64,000 nt of DNA. It comes from Annulohypoxylon bovei var. microspora (taxonomy: Eukaryota; Ascomycota; Sordariomycetes; Xylariales; Hypoxylaceae). Location of the stretch: the NCBI GenBank assembly GCA_022836615.1, contig MU405257.1, positions 1 to 64,000 on the forward strand, written 5' to 3'. Below the pieces are notes generated by a model. It was not told where the DNA came from, did not search any database, and saw only the letters and a list, made by a program, of their open reading frames with translations. This document shows, piece after piece, positions 47,074 through 58,159 of the stretch. The translations under genes and the position numbers were made by a program. Position 1 is the stretch's first letter. Each line of letters begins with the position of its first letter.

Positions 47074-49143
47074 TTAATTATCAATGCCGCCCCATTCACC
47101 ATCGTCTATTGCCTGGGTATCACTAACACCCTCCTGGGTCTTCCTCTTCTTGCTTCCAGCTATGGCCCCGCGTTTGTTGTGTTCCTTCCGTCTCTCCCAG
47201 GCACTCTGGGTTGTAATCTTAGCAGCCTTATTCCCGCGTCTGGACTCCACACCCCGCTGTTTCAACTTCTTCCTTTCTTCCTTGCCAACCTTCGGGAGCG
47301 AATCCATTAGCCACTTGGGAATGCCTTCCTCACTAGTCTTCCCAGCTTGCTTTTCGCTTAGAGAAATAACGTTGGCTATGCTCTTTAGATATGCGACGTC
47401 CTCGGTAGTATAGAAAGTTACAGCTACACCACCCTCGTGGCCGGCTCGTCCGGTTCGTCCCACTCGGTGGACGTAGGCTGCCGCGGACGTTGGAACGTCG
47501 TAGTTGATTACGCCGTTTACCCCGCGGAAGTCAATCCCTCTCATGAGAAGGTCGGTCGTGATCAGGACCCAGATCTCGCCAGCCCGGAAACGAGCAACAA
47601 TGCTAGAACGGGCCGAATCTGAAAGTGACGAATGAAGAGCTGCAATGCGAGATGACCCACCGGCCTCGGTAGGTATGTCGAACTTCAACTCATCATGCAA
47701 AGCTGTAGCGCGCTCGATTGTCTGTGTGAAAACTAAGAAGGGAAGTCGCATCTCTGGTATCGAATCACCCGAAGACTTGGGGTGTAGAAGCTGGCGGAGC
47801 GCAAATAATTTGCCCTGCTCGGTCGCTGTATAGATGAGTTTGTGATTGATGCTTGGAACTGCCGTATCTTTGAGCCCCACGACAAGGCGAATGAAAGGAA
47901 TAGAGGAGCGAGACGATCTTCGAGACTGCAATTGTTCCAATACCAAGCCCTCGATATTAGAGCCCATAGTCGCAGACCAACATGCTACCCTTAGAGAGTC
48001 GCTGGTACAAGCTGACCAGATTCCAAGAGTTTGTTCCCTAAACAGAGGGTCGAGGAGAACATCTGCTTCGTCTAAGATCAAAGTCTTAACGGTCGGTAAC
48101 TTCCTTGACTTCAGGAAATTTTGAAACAGTAGCGGTGTTGTGACTAAGATATCCGTTTTCGTTGTCGTGGTCGCTTTTTGAGGCTTATCTTCTTTCGCAT
48201 CATCGTCAGAGCTACCTTCTTCTTCATCGCTTCCCGAGGCCTCCTCCTCATTATCAGAATCGCCTTCGGGTTGACCTTCCACTGGCACCTGCATGCCTTT
48301 CTTCATCCCTACAATTTTAACTCCCGTACCTTGCGCAAGTTTCCTGCCCTCGTTCATGATCTGGTGAGCGAGCTCTCGTGTAGGAGCAATCACTATTACT
48401 TCCAGAACATGGTCCTTCTGCGCCGCATCACCGGCTCTCCTACGCAGGATGCCATTGATAGCCGGGATCAGGAAAGCAAGCGTTTTGCCGCTACCAGTAG
48501 GAGCAACCGCCAAGAAATCAACCTCTCTTTTAGTCTTGAATTGTAGTTCCTTTGCAGCGGATGATGGTATTGCTCTATCTGGCTGCAACAGCAGCGGCAA
48601 ACTGCCTAACTGCACCTCAGTCGGTATCCAATAGCCTTGTTTCGCAAGATTATCCGCTAACCGAGTTGAGATATTATAAGTAGACCGAAGCTCAGAAAAC
48701 GAAGTCAATGGCTGCGGGAAAAGCTGTTTCTTTCCATCCTTTTCCTTTGGTTTATCCTCCTCCCTCTTTTTCGACTTCTTCACTTTTGACTTTTTGCGGT
48801 CGTGGGAGGAGAGAAGAGTGAATTTTAAACGATGTGATCGAAGGACTTGTCGCACCTCATCATCGTCGAGTAGTGGCTTCGTTGCGTCATCTTTGGAGGT
48901 CTCCTCGGTCTCAGGTTCAGGGCTCGGCTTTTTCGTCACCTGCGGTGCAAAAAAGTTGATCTCTTCCAGATCATCGTCGGTTTCCTGATTCAACGCGAGC
49001 TGTTCTTCATTCCGCTTGCGCTTAACTCCTCTAGTAGGGTCATTGTAGAGCTGGGGATTCGACGACTTGGTAATGGGTTTCGGTACTGTTGATTGAGCGG
49101 CTGATTTTTTTGTCCCTCGGGACAGGATCTTCAGGATATCCAT
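47074..49143 (-). CDS. ROK1: DEAD-box ATP-dependent RNA helicase ROK1
   Basis: This is a single exon of 689 residues. The N-terminus MDILKILSRGTKK is characteristic of ROK1 orthologues. Core motifs run in order: motif I APTGSGKT (214-221), Ia PTRELAHQ (254-261), DEAD (358-361), SAT (390-392), motif V RGIDFRGVNG, and motif VI HRVGRTGR (559-566). An acidic, Ser-rich insert (about 290-325) separates Ia from DEAD, and the C-terminal ~70 residues are Lys/Arg-rich, suiting a nucleolar protein. In yeast Rok1 acts in 18S rRNA maturation and 40S subunit assembly with Rrp5, which is the expected role here. The absence of introns in a long gene agrees with many fungal helicase genes. Identification is from motif order and the N-terminal signature. 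Confidence 0.93.
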   Translation of the reverse strand: MDILKILSRGTKKSAAQSTVPKPITKSSNPQLYNDPTRGVKRKRNEEQLALNQETDDDLEEINFFAPQVTKKPSPEPETEETSKDDATKPLLDDDEVRQVLRSHRLKFTLLSSHDRKKSKVKKSKKREEDKPKEKDGKKQLFPQPLTSFSELRSTYNISTRLADNLAKQGYWIPTEVQLGSLPLLLQPDRAIPSSAAKELQFKTKREVDFLAVAPTGSGKTLAFLIPAINGILRRRAGDAAQKDHVLEVIVIAPTRELAHQIMNEGRKLAQGTGVKIVGMKKGMQVPVEGQPEGDSDNEEEASGSDEEEGSSDDDAKEDKPQKATTTTKTDILVTTPLLFQNFLKSRKLPTVKTLILDEADVLLDPLFREQTLGIWSACTSDSLRVACWSATMGSNIEGLVLEQLQSRRSSRSSIPFIRLVVGLKDTAVPSINHKLIYTATEQGKLFALRQLLHPKSSGDSIPEMRLPFLVFTQTIERATALHDELKFDIPTEAGGSSRIAALHSSLSDSARSSIVARFRAGEIWVLITTDLLMRGIDFRGVNGVINYDVPTSAAAYVHRVGRTGRAGHEGGVAVTFYTTEDVAYLKSIANVISLSEKQAGKTSEEGIPKWLMDSLPKVGKEERKKLKQRGVESRRGNKAAKITTQSAWERRKEHNKRGAIAGSKKRKTQEGVSDTQAIDDGEWGGIDN

Positions 49144-50190
49144 TGCTTGCGACGATTAATTCAAGCCACTTTTTTTCGAAGATGAGAATTGTTTAGTGCC
49201 ATTATTTCCGAAGGGCCGGGATTTGGGCGGTGTGAAAAAAACTATTAGCGGTAAGTTTTCTGCCAGATAAAAGACGGAGCTAAATCTCCCCCCGCACCTA
49301 CCCACCCTCCGCACACAACCCCGCAAATGCCTATCAATAATCTGCTCCCCTATTTATTTAGTAGGGGGTAGGAGGTAATTTACCTAACTTCCAACTCTCA
49401 TCATAAATCCAGCTACCGACAGTACTAGACTCGCCGACGATAGCTAGGCCGACGGTATTAATATTACTAGCAACACCAATGGTCTATCACATGTCAAAAG
49501 GAGAAAGAGAGTTAATTTATCTCCCGTAACAACATCTAGATATCGCTCTTCGACTTGTCAAGATCGGGATCCGTTCACTTCCCACACAGCGGCACCCCCC
49601 AAGTTAGTTAAGTGAGCTAGGCGGCTTAGTATGACGTCTCAACCACCAATTGTGGATAATGTCATCGAGTTGATTGGAGCGGGTGAATCTCTCGCTACTC
49701 AAAACGCGATTCTAGCCCAAGAATAGAAGCTGTAAGCTGCAAGTGTTAGCAACATCGAACAATTAATGTTGAGCTTCATCAAAAACCGGGGACGAACCGG
49801 GGATGATCCCCCCCACTATAGCTACTACTGCTACTCGCCCTGATGGCCGGACTGACACGTTATAGCTGTTCATTACGACATTTTATGTTCGAAGAGATAT
49901 CAAACTCCTGCGGGGGGTATCGTGTGAGTTGTACCTAGCTCTCACGAGACTATCGTACCTTAGCTACGGCTTAGCTCTCCGAGTACGGGGGGCCAAATCA
50001 CAGGAGAGTGATTTTTCTTCCCCTTCATGTTTATTTTTAACTCTTTTCCATCGTCAAGTGTAACGACATAATATCTCATTCTTCTTGAAGCCAAGTAATT
50101 TTTGATCTCATATCTCCCAATCCATATTTTACTCGATATATCATATTCCACATATCATATTCCACCTCATATCTCTATCATTAATACGAG
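49144..50190. promoter_or_regulatory. Divergent promoter region, ROK1 / polyol dehydrogenase
   Basis: About 1 kb separates the start codons of ROK1 (-) and the polyol dehydrogenase (+). Two matches to the CreA/Cre1 carbon-repressor core SYGGRG in its GCGGGG form lie at 49,290-49,295 (minus strand) and 49,910-49,915 (plus strand). Such matches are short and common, so they are only suggestive. An ATATCATATTCCACATATCATATTCC direct repeat occurs just before the gene at about 50,136-50,164. No gene is recognised within. Confidence 0.45.
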
Positions 50191-51321
50191 ATGGACCCCA
50201 AATCCGCCAGCGTATGTGCCTCCTTAAACCCCGCCACTAAACAGCTCTCTAATCCTCAGCCCTAGAACCTCTCCTTCATCCTCAACAAGCCTCATGACGT
50301 CCAATTCTCAGATAGACCTGTGCCCACCATTAAAGACTCTAACGATGTTCTCGTCGCCGTAAACTATACCGGAATCTGCGGGTCGGACGTGCATTATTGG
50401 GAGCACGGTGCTATCGGCCACTATGTCGTCAAAGATCCCATGGTCCTGGGCCACGAGTCCGCCGGCACTGTTGTCGAAGTCGGTCCCGATGTGAAGACGC
50501 TAAAGAAGGGCGACCGCATCGCTCTCGAGCCTGGCTACCCGTGCCGGCGGTGCGAACCCTGCCTAAGCGGCCACTACAACCTATGTCCTGAGATGCGATT
50601 TGCTGCCACACCTCCCTATGACGGAACCCTGACCGGCTTCTGGGTCTCACCCGCTGATTTCTGCTACAAACTTCCCGACAGCGTGTCCCTCCAAGAAGGC
50701 GCCTTGATCGAACCCCTCGCCGTCGGCGTCCACATCGTCCGGCAAGCCGCCGTAACACCCGGACAGTCCGTCGTAGTCATGGGCGCGGGCCCCGTCGGAC
50801 TGCTCTGCGCCGCCGTCGCGCGCGCGTTCGGCGCAACTAAGGTAGTATCGGTAGACATCATCGAATCGAAGCTAGCCTTCGCCAAGTCCTTCTGCTCGAC
50901 GCACACGTACATCAGCCAGCGGATCTCCGCGGAGCAGAACGCGGCCAACATCCTGAAAGAGGCGGGGCTCGAGGGCGGCGCGGACGTGGTGATCGACGCG
51001 TCGGGCGCCGAGCCCAGCATCCAGACGAGCCTGCACGTCGTGCGCACGGGCGGCACCTACGTGCAGGGCGGCATGGGCAAGCCCGACATCACCTTCCCCA
51101 TCATGGCCATGTGCCTCAAGGAGGTCACCGCCAAGGGCAGCTTCCGCTACGGCAGCGGCGACTACAAGCTCGCCGTCGAGCTCGTCAGCTCCGGCAAGGT
51201 CGCCGTCAAGAAGCTCATCAGCGAGACCGTGAGCTTCGACAAGGCCGAAGACGCGTTCAAGAAGGTCAAGCAAGGCGAGGTTATCAAGATCTTGATCGCC
51301 GGGCCGAATGAGAAGATCTAG
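50191..51321 (+). CDS. Zinc-dependent xylitol/sorbitol (L-iditol-type) dehydrogenase
   Basis: I read two exons: a 21-nt first exon 50,191-50,211 encoding MDPKSAS, and 50,266-51,321, joined by a 54-bp GT-AG intron. The product has 358 residues. The acceptor at 50,265 was chosen because the AG six bases upstream would put a stop in frame, while this one gives NLSFILNKP, the usual family start. Catalytic zinc ligands are Cys45 (GICGSDVHYW), His70 and Glu71 (GHES). The structural zinc site has Cys100, 103, 106 and 114. The Rossmann motif is GAGPVG (180-185), with Asp204 after the second strand indicating NAD preference. The family converts xylitol to xylulose or sorbitol to fructose in the fungal pentose/polyol pathway; xylitol versus sorbitol preference cannot be told from the sequence. 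The next gene, convergent, is a beta-mannosidase. Confidence 0.9.
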
Positions 51322-52323
51322 GGTATAGATCGGGATGGAAGAGGGTTGGTAAAGTAGATCGAGGTGGCTTTGTACTGATTGGATGTCGACAGCTATACAA
51401 TGATGTCTTGTGAAAAGTCTAGTAGATGAGCGGCTCGGTAAGTTGGTGTAGTTATGTCGGTTGGTACATACGCGATTGAGGGTGTAGGCATCGAGGTGTC
51501 TAACACTGGTTATACGTATGATGGAGCAGTATAAATAATAAAACAGTCAAAACCTACCCCCGGTACTTACCTAGTCTAGCCTTCCTGTTCCTACCTATTT
51601 GGTACTTAGGCATATAATTATGCCCAGCATTATGACTCAACGTCTATAAACTTCGCAACAAATAGCCCTACGTTTCAATCCACGTAAGGAGAAGGGGCAT
51701 CCCCAAATACAAGTTATAAGCAAGGCGTGGTCCACGCCTATCTATACGTCAGCTAGCCACCACCTGCTCCCACCGGAAGCACTTCTTACCCCGAGAATCG
51801 TGCCGCGTCTTCCCGGCTGAATACGACGTCGCCGGAGCGCGGGGAGGCTCCTATAGGATCGGGCGCGCGCGCCGTTGCATGGCCTCCAATGCGTTGCATG
51901 CGGTACCTACCTAGCCTTAATTACATCTGGGGAGCTACCTACCCCAGGTTTTTTTCGAACATACGATGGGATGGGGTGGCTGGGACTGGGGTTTTTATTT
52001 GGGGGCACGCTCGTGTGATCGTGGCCGTACAAGTACATCGTATAGATAGGTATAGGATGGCAAGCTAGGATTAGCAGGGTTTAACCTTAAGATGATAGCG
52101 ATGTAATAATAGCGAAAGAGCTAGGAAAAAGGAGAGATGGTAGGATAGAGCTATTAATCGACTAGACTAGCTCGCGAGGGATTGCCATCAAGGTTGGCTA
52201 TTAGAGCGGACTTTCTAATTCGGCTTCTATGTATTTCTAAATTCAAGCCTACTTGACAGTAAACCATAACCTCTATCACAGAATCTGCCATTGAACAACC
52301 TCTCCCCTTAACTATTCACAACT
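51322..52323. other. Convergent intergenic region
   Basis: About 1 kb lies between the stop codons of the polyol dehydrogenase (+) and the beta-mannosidase (-). TACCTACC and TACCTAGCC stretches (about 51,554-51,600 and 51,904-51,945) and a GGCGCGCGCGCC palindrome region near 51,860 are visible. No gene is recognised. Confidence 0.5.
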
Positions 52324-54960
52324 CTAAATCATACCCAAATACCTAGTCGTAACCACGCTTCCCTCCTTCGCGCCGCGCACCTTAATCGCGACCACCTCGC
52401 CGGGCACGACATCCACCAGATTATCCTCAAACTTGACCCCGTCGTCCTCGCACTCGAGCGCGACGCCCTTGACCGGGACCTCGGCCGAGACGCGCACCGT
52501 AGAAAAGTCTTCGCTCAGCTCGGCGCGCAGCTGCGTCGGCTTCGGCAGGTGCAGGTACTTCAGGGGCTCGGGCCAGTTGACGTAGCGCGCGAGCTGCGAG
52601 CCGTCGGCGCGGCTGGTCAGGTACGTCGCGACCACGGTGCGGTTCGCGTGGATGCCTTTGTCTTTCTTCGGCACCGGGACGTCGAAGGCCGCGATCTCGG
52701 TCGATTGGTTTTCGGGGAGGACGATGGGCTCTTTGTTGATGGTTTCGCTGTATGTCTCGTGGCCGGTCTCCACGTCCCAGGCCTTTACCACGCAGTCCAC
52801 CGTCAGGTCTTCTAGAGTAAGGTTGCTGCCCCATATCTCGATTTGGATCTTCGTGTCGATATCTACGCGCGTGTATTTGTTGCGCGGGTGCTGGTGCTCG
52901 CGCCGTGTCATCCCCACGGATAACGGTGCCATCTCGCGCTTGACGGTGAAGTAGGCGTGTTTAGGACGTAGGTAGTAGTCACAGATAGCCCAGCTGGTAA
53001 CAGGCCAGCAATCATTAATCTGCCAAACGAGAGCTCCCGCACAGTATTCACGCCCTGGTCCCTTCCACTGCCGCTTCCAAAGCCGGTATGCTGACGCCAA
53101 ACACTCGGCCTGCATCAACTGCGTGCAGTAGACAAATTGTTCGAGAGGATCCGGCGCGTACCGCATATTCTCGACTAGGTACAGAGCAATACGTCGCTCG
53201 TGGCCATCTGCCTTATTGTGGAAATCCACAGTCGAAGACTGAGGATACCGGTCGGGGTCATCCTTCCCAAGCGGAAGGTAAGCGTCGATAGTCTTGACTG
53301 ACGGGAATGCTTCCATGCCGAATTCAGATACAAAACGCCCCACCAGCTTATCAAATTCCTGATACTTCTCCTGTGACCCGTGCCAGACATTCCATTGGTG
53401 GATATCACCTACGGTCGGATCATGCGTGTCGACACCACCCCAGGGGCTTCCGGGGTGGTAATAGATGGACGGGCAGAGTTCCTGACAGGCGTCTGGGAGG
53501 ATCTTCTCGTAAATATAACGCGCTGGAAAGTCGGTCTTCAGCCAGCTTTCGGCGTCCTTGTTATTCTGATCCCAAGTAAGACTGGCACCCTCGGCATATT
53601 GGTAGTCCTCGTTATTGCCAGCGAAAATTACGATACTCGGGTGATGTCTTAGTAGCTTGACGTTCTCTTCCGCCTCGCGCTTGATAGAGGCTAAGAGGTC
53701 CGGCCAAGCGGGATAATTACCGCAGCCGAACATGAAGTCTTGCCACACTAAGATACCAAGCTCGTCACAAGCATCATAAAAGGCCTGCTCTTCATAGATA
53801 CCTCCTCCCCATACCCGGATCATGAATTGATTGCCGTCTGCTACTAACTTGACCCAATCGTAGTATTTCTCTTTACTGATCCGCGGGATAAAGTTATCCG
53901 CTGGAATCCAATCACTACCACCGCAGAATATTGGGATTCCGTTGACCTCAAAGAAGAAAGACGTGCCAGGCTGCCCTTTTAGAGGCCTCTGGACAAGTTC
54001 CGCTTTTCGTAGGCCAGCCTTCTTGGAGACTGCATCTACGACTTTTCCGTCGTCGTCTAAGGTAGCTGATATCGTATATAAGGGTTGTTTACCATATCGG
54101 ATTGGATACCATAATTCTGGATCGGAAATAGTAAAGGTGGCGCTTGAGCCAGCATCTACTGTCTGCGCAGCAACTGGAGTACCATCCAATGAGATGGCGA
54201 ACCGAACCTTTGAAGCTTTGCCTTCTGTAGAAGCATGAGTGGTTACTGTAGCAGTTTTTAGGGATTTGTCGACGTCGATATCGAACCAGAGATCAGAAAT
54301 ACGCGATTCATAGATCTCAAGGTTAATTGGTCTCCAGGGACCACAAGTCAACAACGCTGGACCCCAATCCCAGCCCTACGCAAGTTAGTCTTTTGGTCTT
54401 ACTCGGACAGAGTTAAAAATTTCTTTGGCTGCCCCTTTTAGACGTACCCAGTGATATTGCGTTTTCCGAACAGCCAGCCTAGAGTTATCACCATTCCAAC
54501 AACCCCATTTATGATCAGGGTACTTCTCAAGTAGCTTCCATCCACGCAAGTAGGCGCTATCGAAAGTGATGACCAGTTCATTTTCCCCTTCATCCTTCTT
54601 CAGGTTGTCCGTAACATCAACACGTTCAGGGATGAACATATTATCAGTTTCAAGAATAGTCTTTCCATTGAGCACCACAGTCGCAAAGGTATCTAGACCA
54701 TCGAAGGCTAGAACTGTTTTCGCAGAGCTCTTAGCTGCAGGGGAAGGGAAGCTGGTCCGGTAGATCCAGACCGCTTCGCCAATCCATTGGACGTCAAGCT
54801 CATTCTTGCCGATATAAGGGTCGGGAATGATGTCATGGGCAAGCAAGTCTAAGTGAATGTTGGTCGGAAATTGACCGACAGGGAGATACTTGCTATCCTC
54901 CTTGTCGGCCTGCTTAAATTCCCAATTCCTGTCGATTGGTATCACAATGCGGGGCTCCAT
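52324..54960 (-). CDS. Beta-mannosidase, GH2, intracellular MndB-type
   Basis: I read two exons on the minus strand: 54,960-54,448 and 54,375-52,324, joined by a 72-bp GT-AG intron in phase 0 that rebuilds the hallmark QYHWGWDWGPAL. The product has 854 residues, close to the usual length of fungal MndB enzymes. Domain order is sugar-binding domain (~1-180), immunoglobulin-like domain, then the TIM barrel. Glu427 in FAGNNEDYQ is the expected acid/base and Glu522 in VSEFGMEAF the nucleophile. The start at MEPRIVIPIDRNWEF was chosen because it matches where the family begins. The frame stays open upstream to 55,227 with a hydrophobic stretch, but that part is Ser-rich and unlike the family. With no signal peptide from this start, the enzyme should act in the cytosol, releasing mannose from imported beta-1,4-manno-oligosaccharides. 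Confidence 0.92.
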
Positions 54961-56380
54961 CTCGGGGGGTTGGGGATTGAGGGGAAGAGAGAATGAAGTT
55001 TCACGAGAACGGGATATAGGAAGAGTATATGAAGATGAAGATATATTTAAGTTTATATCGAGATTAGCCCTTCTCAGATCATAAGTTCGAGATCGAGCTT
55101 GATTTGATCGTTCGCTATTCTGACCGAGTTCCACAGAAGCAGACGGGGAATGAAGCCGCTCGGAGGTATCTTTGAGCGACATGAAGCAATTGGAAATAGG
55201 AACAAACAGGAGAAGCAAGATCGACAAGGAGATGCCTGTTATTTATTAAAGCGCAAATACGTAGATGAATTACCTACTATCGACGATGTTGATTTTGCAG
55301 TTCGGTGTGCAAGATCAATAGCAACCAAGACCGTGCGGGATGAGACTTGCCGAGAATAGCTTGGGGAAATAGATTAGATCATGGTCATGCGTTCTTGCTA
55401 TGCGATACAGACACAGTCGTTACCTAAGTGTTAAGGATTGTGTTCATTAGTCGTTCTCATTGGTAATTCGAGCTGGCAACCTGCAGCTATTACTAGCCGA
55501 CCCAGCCGGCACTAGATGCAGGAACATTATCCCGAGGTAGGAATTTGACATGGTAGCCCTTGTTGGATGGGGATTTGTACGATGAAAATCATGTATGAGG
55601 TATAACATTGCATATGTGGTTGAAGAAAGATTAACTAAAGATAGAAATTCGAAAGAATATTCGAGTGGGTAAGATCGATGATCGGGTCCACATTCTAAAC
55701 GCCTTTAGGTCGCCGTATCCACGCCAGTGGTTCCATATCGCGGAAGGCATCACCCCGCGGCCTTATCGGGCTAGTCACGTGTGGCGGAGCGGGAGCCTCT
55801 TCGGAGATATTCCCGATATCAACAAGTTTTATACCAGAAGATGCTTGTAGTTCATTTTCGTGATTCGGTATTGGTTCGGAAAGGAGCCGTCGAAATATGA
55901 CTGAAGGAAAAAAGTGGCATAGGATTCTAGATTAGAAGTAGTAATTCATGACCTAAAGGAAGACGAACTACCGAAGTGCAGGGGATGATGGAAGATTGTC
56001 CGCCGAAAAGGACGGAGCCTCATCTCCCACGCCGCTTATCGGTGCTTGTCTCGGCATCGTGGGATATAGATCGGTGGATGTTACCCGCTGATAAGACTAA
56101 CCAATATCTACGTATGGCCTATATTGTACATCCCTGAAGAAAATCGTCAACGCGACAAAAAGAAATCTCATATTACTCTATCAGGTCTGGTCTTGTTGAG
56201 GATCTTTCCGATACTCGCCTCCAACTCCTGACAAAAGACAAAAAAAGTGAGCGCGCTTGCAAAGTAGGTATCATCGTAGTGTTGTTGCCAGGCCAGTCCC
56301 GCCCGGCCCATATCCCCTCCATGGTCATTACAGCCAGCCTACAACATATCTCCCTCCATTCCGTATTAGTAGTAGTAGTA
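54961..56380. other. Intergenic region upstream of beta-mannosidase
   Basis: This holds the beta-mannosidase promoter and leader (54,961 to about 55,300, with an in-frame upstream extension that may be non-coding) and the 3' region of the Rab gene. An (AGT)n run at about 56,367-56,381 directly follows the Rab stop codon. No further gene is recognised. Confidence 0.5.
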
Positions 56381-57636
56381 TTAGCAGCAGTTCCCCCTAC
56401 CTCGTCCGCGATTCAAGGTAAAAACTTCTTCCCACTCGCGCATGCCCCAATTCTGAGAGCGGCTCTTGCCTTTACGTCGCCTCCTCATGCCGCCGATGCC
56501 CACTTCATCTGCCGTCATAGAGCTCTTAATGCTGCCACCATCGCTGGCTCCGGCGTTCCACATACCCCCATCTCCGTATTGAATTCCACTCATCGGATCA
56601 TCCGGGTCAATCTCTCCAAGCTCGATCTTGGTTAAGATCATACGTGCCAGTCTACCAAAAACCTCGTCCACGCCCTCGCCCGAGAAAGCCGATACTTCCA
56701 TTGTAACAGGGACGCTGACGCTGCTCGCCCACCGAGAGGCTTCTGTATTCGAGACTTCCCTTCCCTCCGGCGCAACCGTAGCCCTCAACTGCGTGCCGAG
56801 ACTCGCGCCAGCGCCATTCGTGCCGGCAGATGTACTATATGGTATAGAACTCGTACTTGACGGCGTGGGAGGTGGGAGACTAGTATCGACGAGGGTATCG
56901 TTTGAGAGATCAAGCTTGTTTCCTACAAGTACCATGGTTAGGTTGGGAGACGCGAGCGCCCGCGCATCGTTGAGAAACGGCTGTAATGATCGGAACGAGT
57001 TGTGCGACGTGAGATCGTAGCATAAGATGGCGCCAGCAGCACCCCGATAATATGATCGGGAAACGGAGCGGAATCGTTCGGTGCCTGCCGTGTCCCATAG
57101 CTGAGAGTAATGTCAGCCTATCCCACTTCCTTCTCATCCTAGAGAGGCCTTCCCTACCTGTAGTTTTATCCTCTTCCGTCGTGCACCGGTGCCGACCTTG
57201 ATAATCTTGCTTGCGAACTCGACACCGATCGTCTGTGAGGAAAGAACCCGCCATTCGTTCTTGACAAAGCGGTGAAGGAGACACGACCTATCGGAATGAT
57301 GCCATCGTTAGCCGATTGTTCGTAGCTAATCAAAATTCGATATCCATCTTCTTGCGCATGATTCTATACGCTTTGGTTCCGGACCCTCCGCCAACATGAA
57401 TCGTGGATAACCGGTCGTACTCACTTTCCCGTTCCGCTCGGTCCTAGCAGGATAATCTTGGCTAAGTAATCGTACATGCTCCCGAGTTCCTATTATCGCA
57501 TTAGCCACCGTCTTCGCCTTCATCCTTCGTCCTTCGCCGGCTGCGTCGGCAGGTCGGGCTCGTCGTAGCATACCTGATCGCCCGCCGTCCCCGTGCTCTC
57601 CTCACTGGCGGCCGATAAGCGCCGCGGACGCGTCAT
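56381..57636 (-). CDS. Rab4-like small GTPase
   Basis: I read four exons on the minus strand: 57,636-57,574; 57,489-57,425; 57,287-57,158; 57,100-56,381, with consistent phases and 325 residues. G motifs are G1 GPSGTGKS (37-44), switch I QTIGVEF (61-67), G3 WDTAGTERF (88-96), G4 NKLD (147-150) and G5 EVSAFSG. The C-terminus GNCC carries the double-cysteine prenylation site of Rabs. RSYYRGAAGAILCYDLT is a Rab-family segment, and the closest resemblance in my judgement is Rab4, an early-endosome recycling GTPase. Thr93 stands where most Rabs have the catalytic Gln (DTAGQE), so intrinsic hydrolysis may be slow. A Ser/Thr/Gly-rich insert of about 45 residues follows G4, and a long Arg/Gly-rich hypervariable tail makes the protein larger than usual Rabs (~210). 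Confidence 0.88.
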
Positions 57637-58159
57637 CTTGTCGAGCTTTTGATAGTGATGGTTTCCGTAAACACGGCGATATTTATTTACACAAATGAAG
57701 ACTTGCGAATCGTCTCCGGAAAAACAGAATAGAAACAACCAAAACTGTCGTCGGATATGTAGAATTCAAGATACCAGGTCAGGTCTGCCTTACTGTATTA
57801 ACTAAAACAGGCCGATACCATACCTGAAATGCGCTAGTTTCAGTTATCCTTATCAGTATCGTGATCAGCCTGCTTGTGACGAAACGGGGAGGCATGGGAG
57901 CGTGCCGTACAGGGATATGCCGGCTTACCTTGTTAGTCAGCCGCCGGTCGCAGCGGTCGTTCTGCCCTTTGTCAAATTGCCGAGGCTCGTGCATTCTAAG
58001 TTGCCCCACATTACCAATATGTACGTATAAGTGGCTGAATCCCATTCCATTCCCTTGCAACAACATAACCTACATGTATCATATCATACGTACTTAATTC
58101 CTCTTCGTTTTTTCTATTATATTAGTCTCTTGTATATATATCGTTCATTTCAACCTGTC
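57637..58159. promoter_or_regulatory. Divergent promoter region, Rab4-like / SDR
   Basis: These 523 bp separate the start codons of the Rab gene (-) and the short-chain dehydrogenase (+), so both promoters must lie here or overlap upstream leaders. A TATATATA stretch at about 58,131-58,141 lies 20 bp before the SDR ATG, too close to act as a classical TATA box. No specific operator is recognised. Confidence 0.45.

Noticed and set aside
54961..55227. In-frame N-terminal extension of beta-mannosidase
   Set aside because: The stretch is Ser/Arg-rich and unlike the family; the first family-like residues follow the ATG at 54,960. A longer form cannot be fully excluded.
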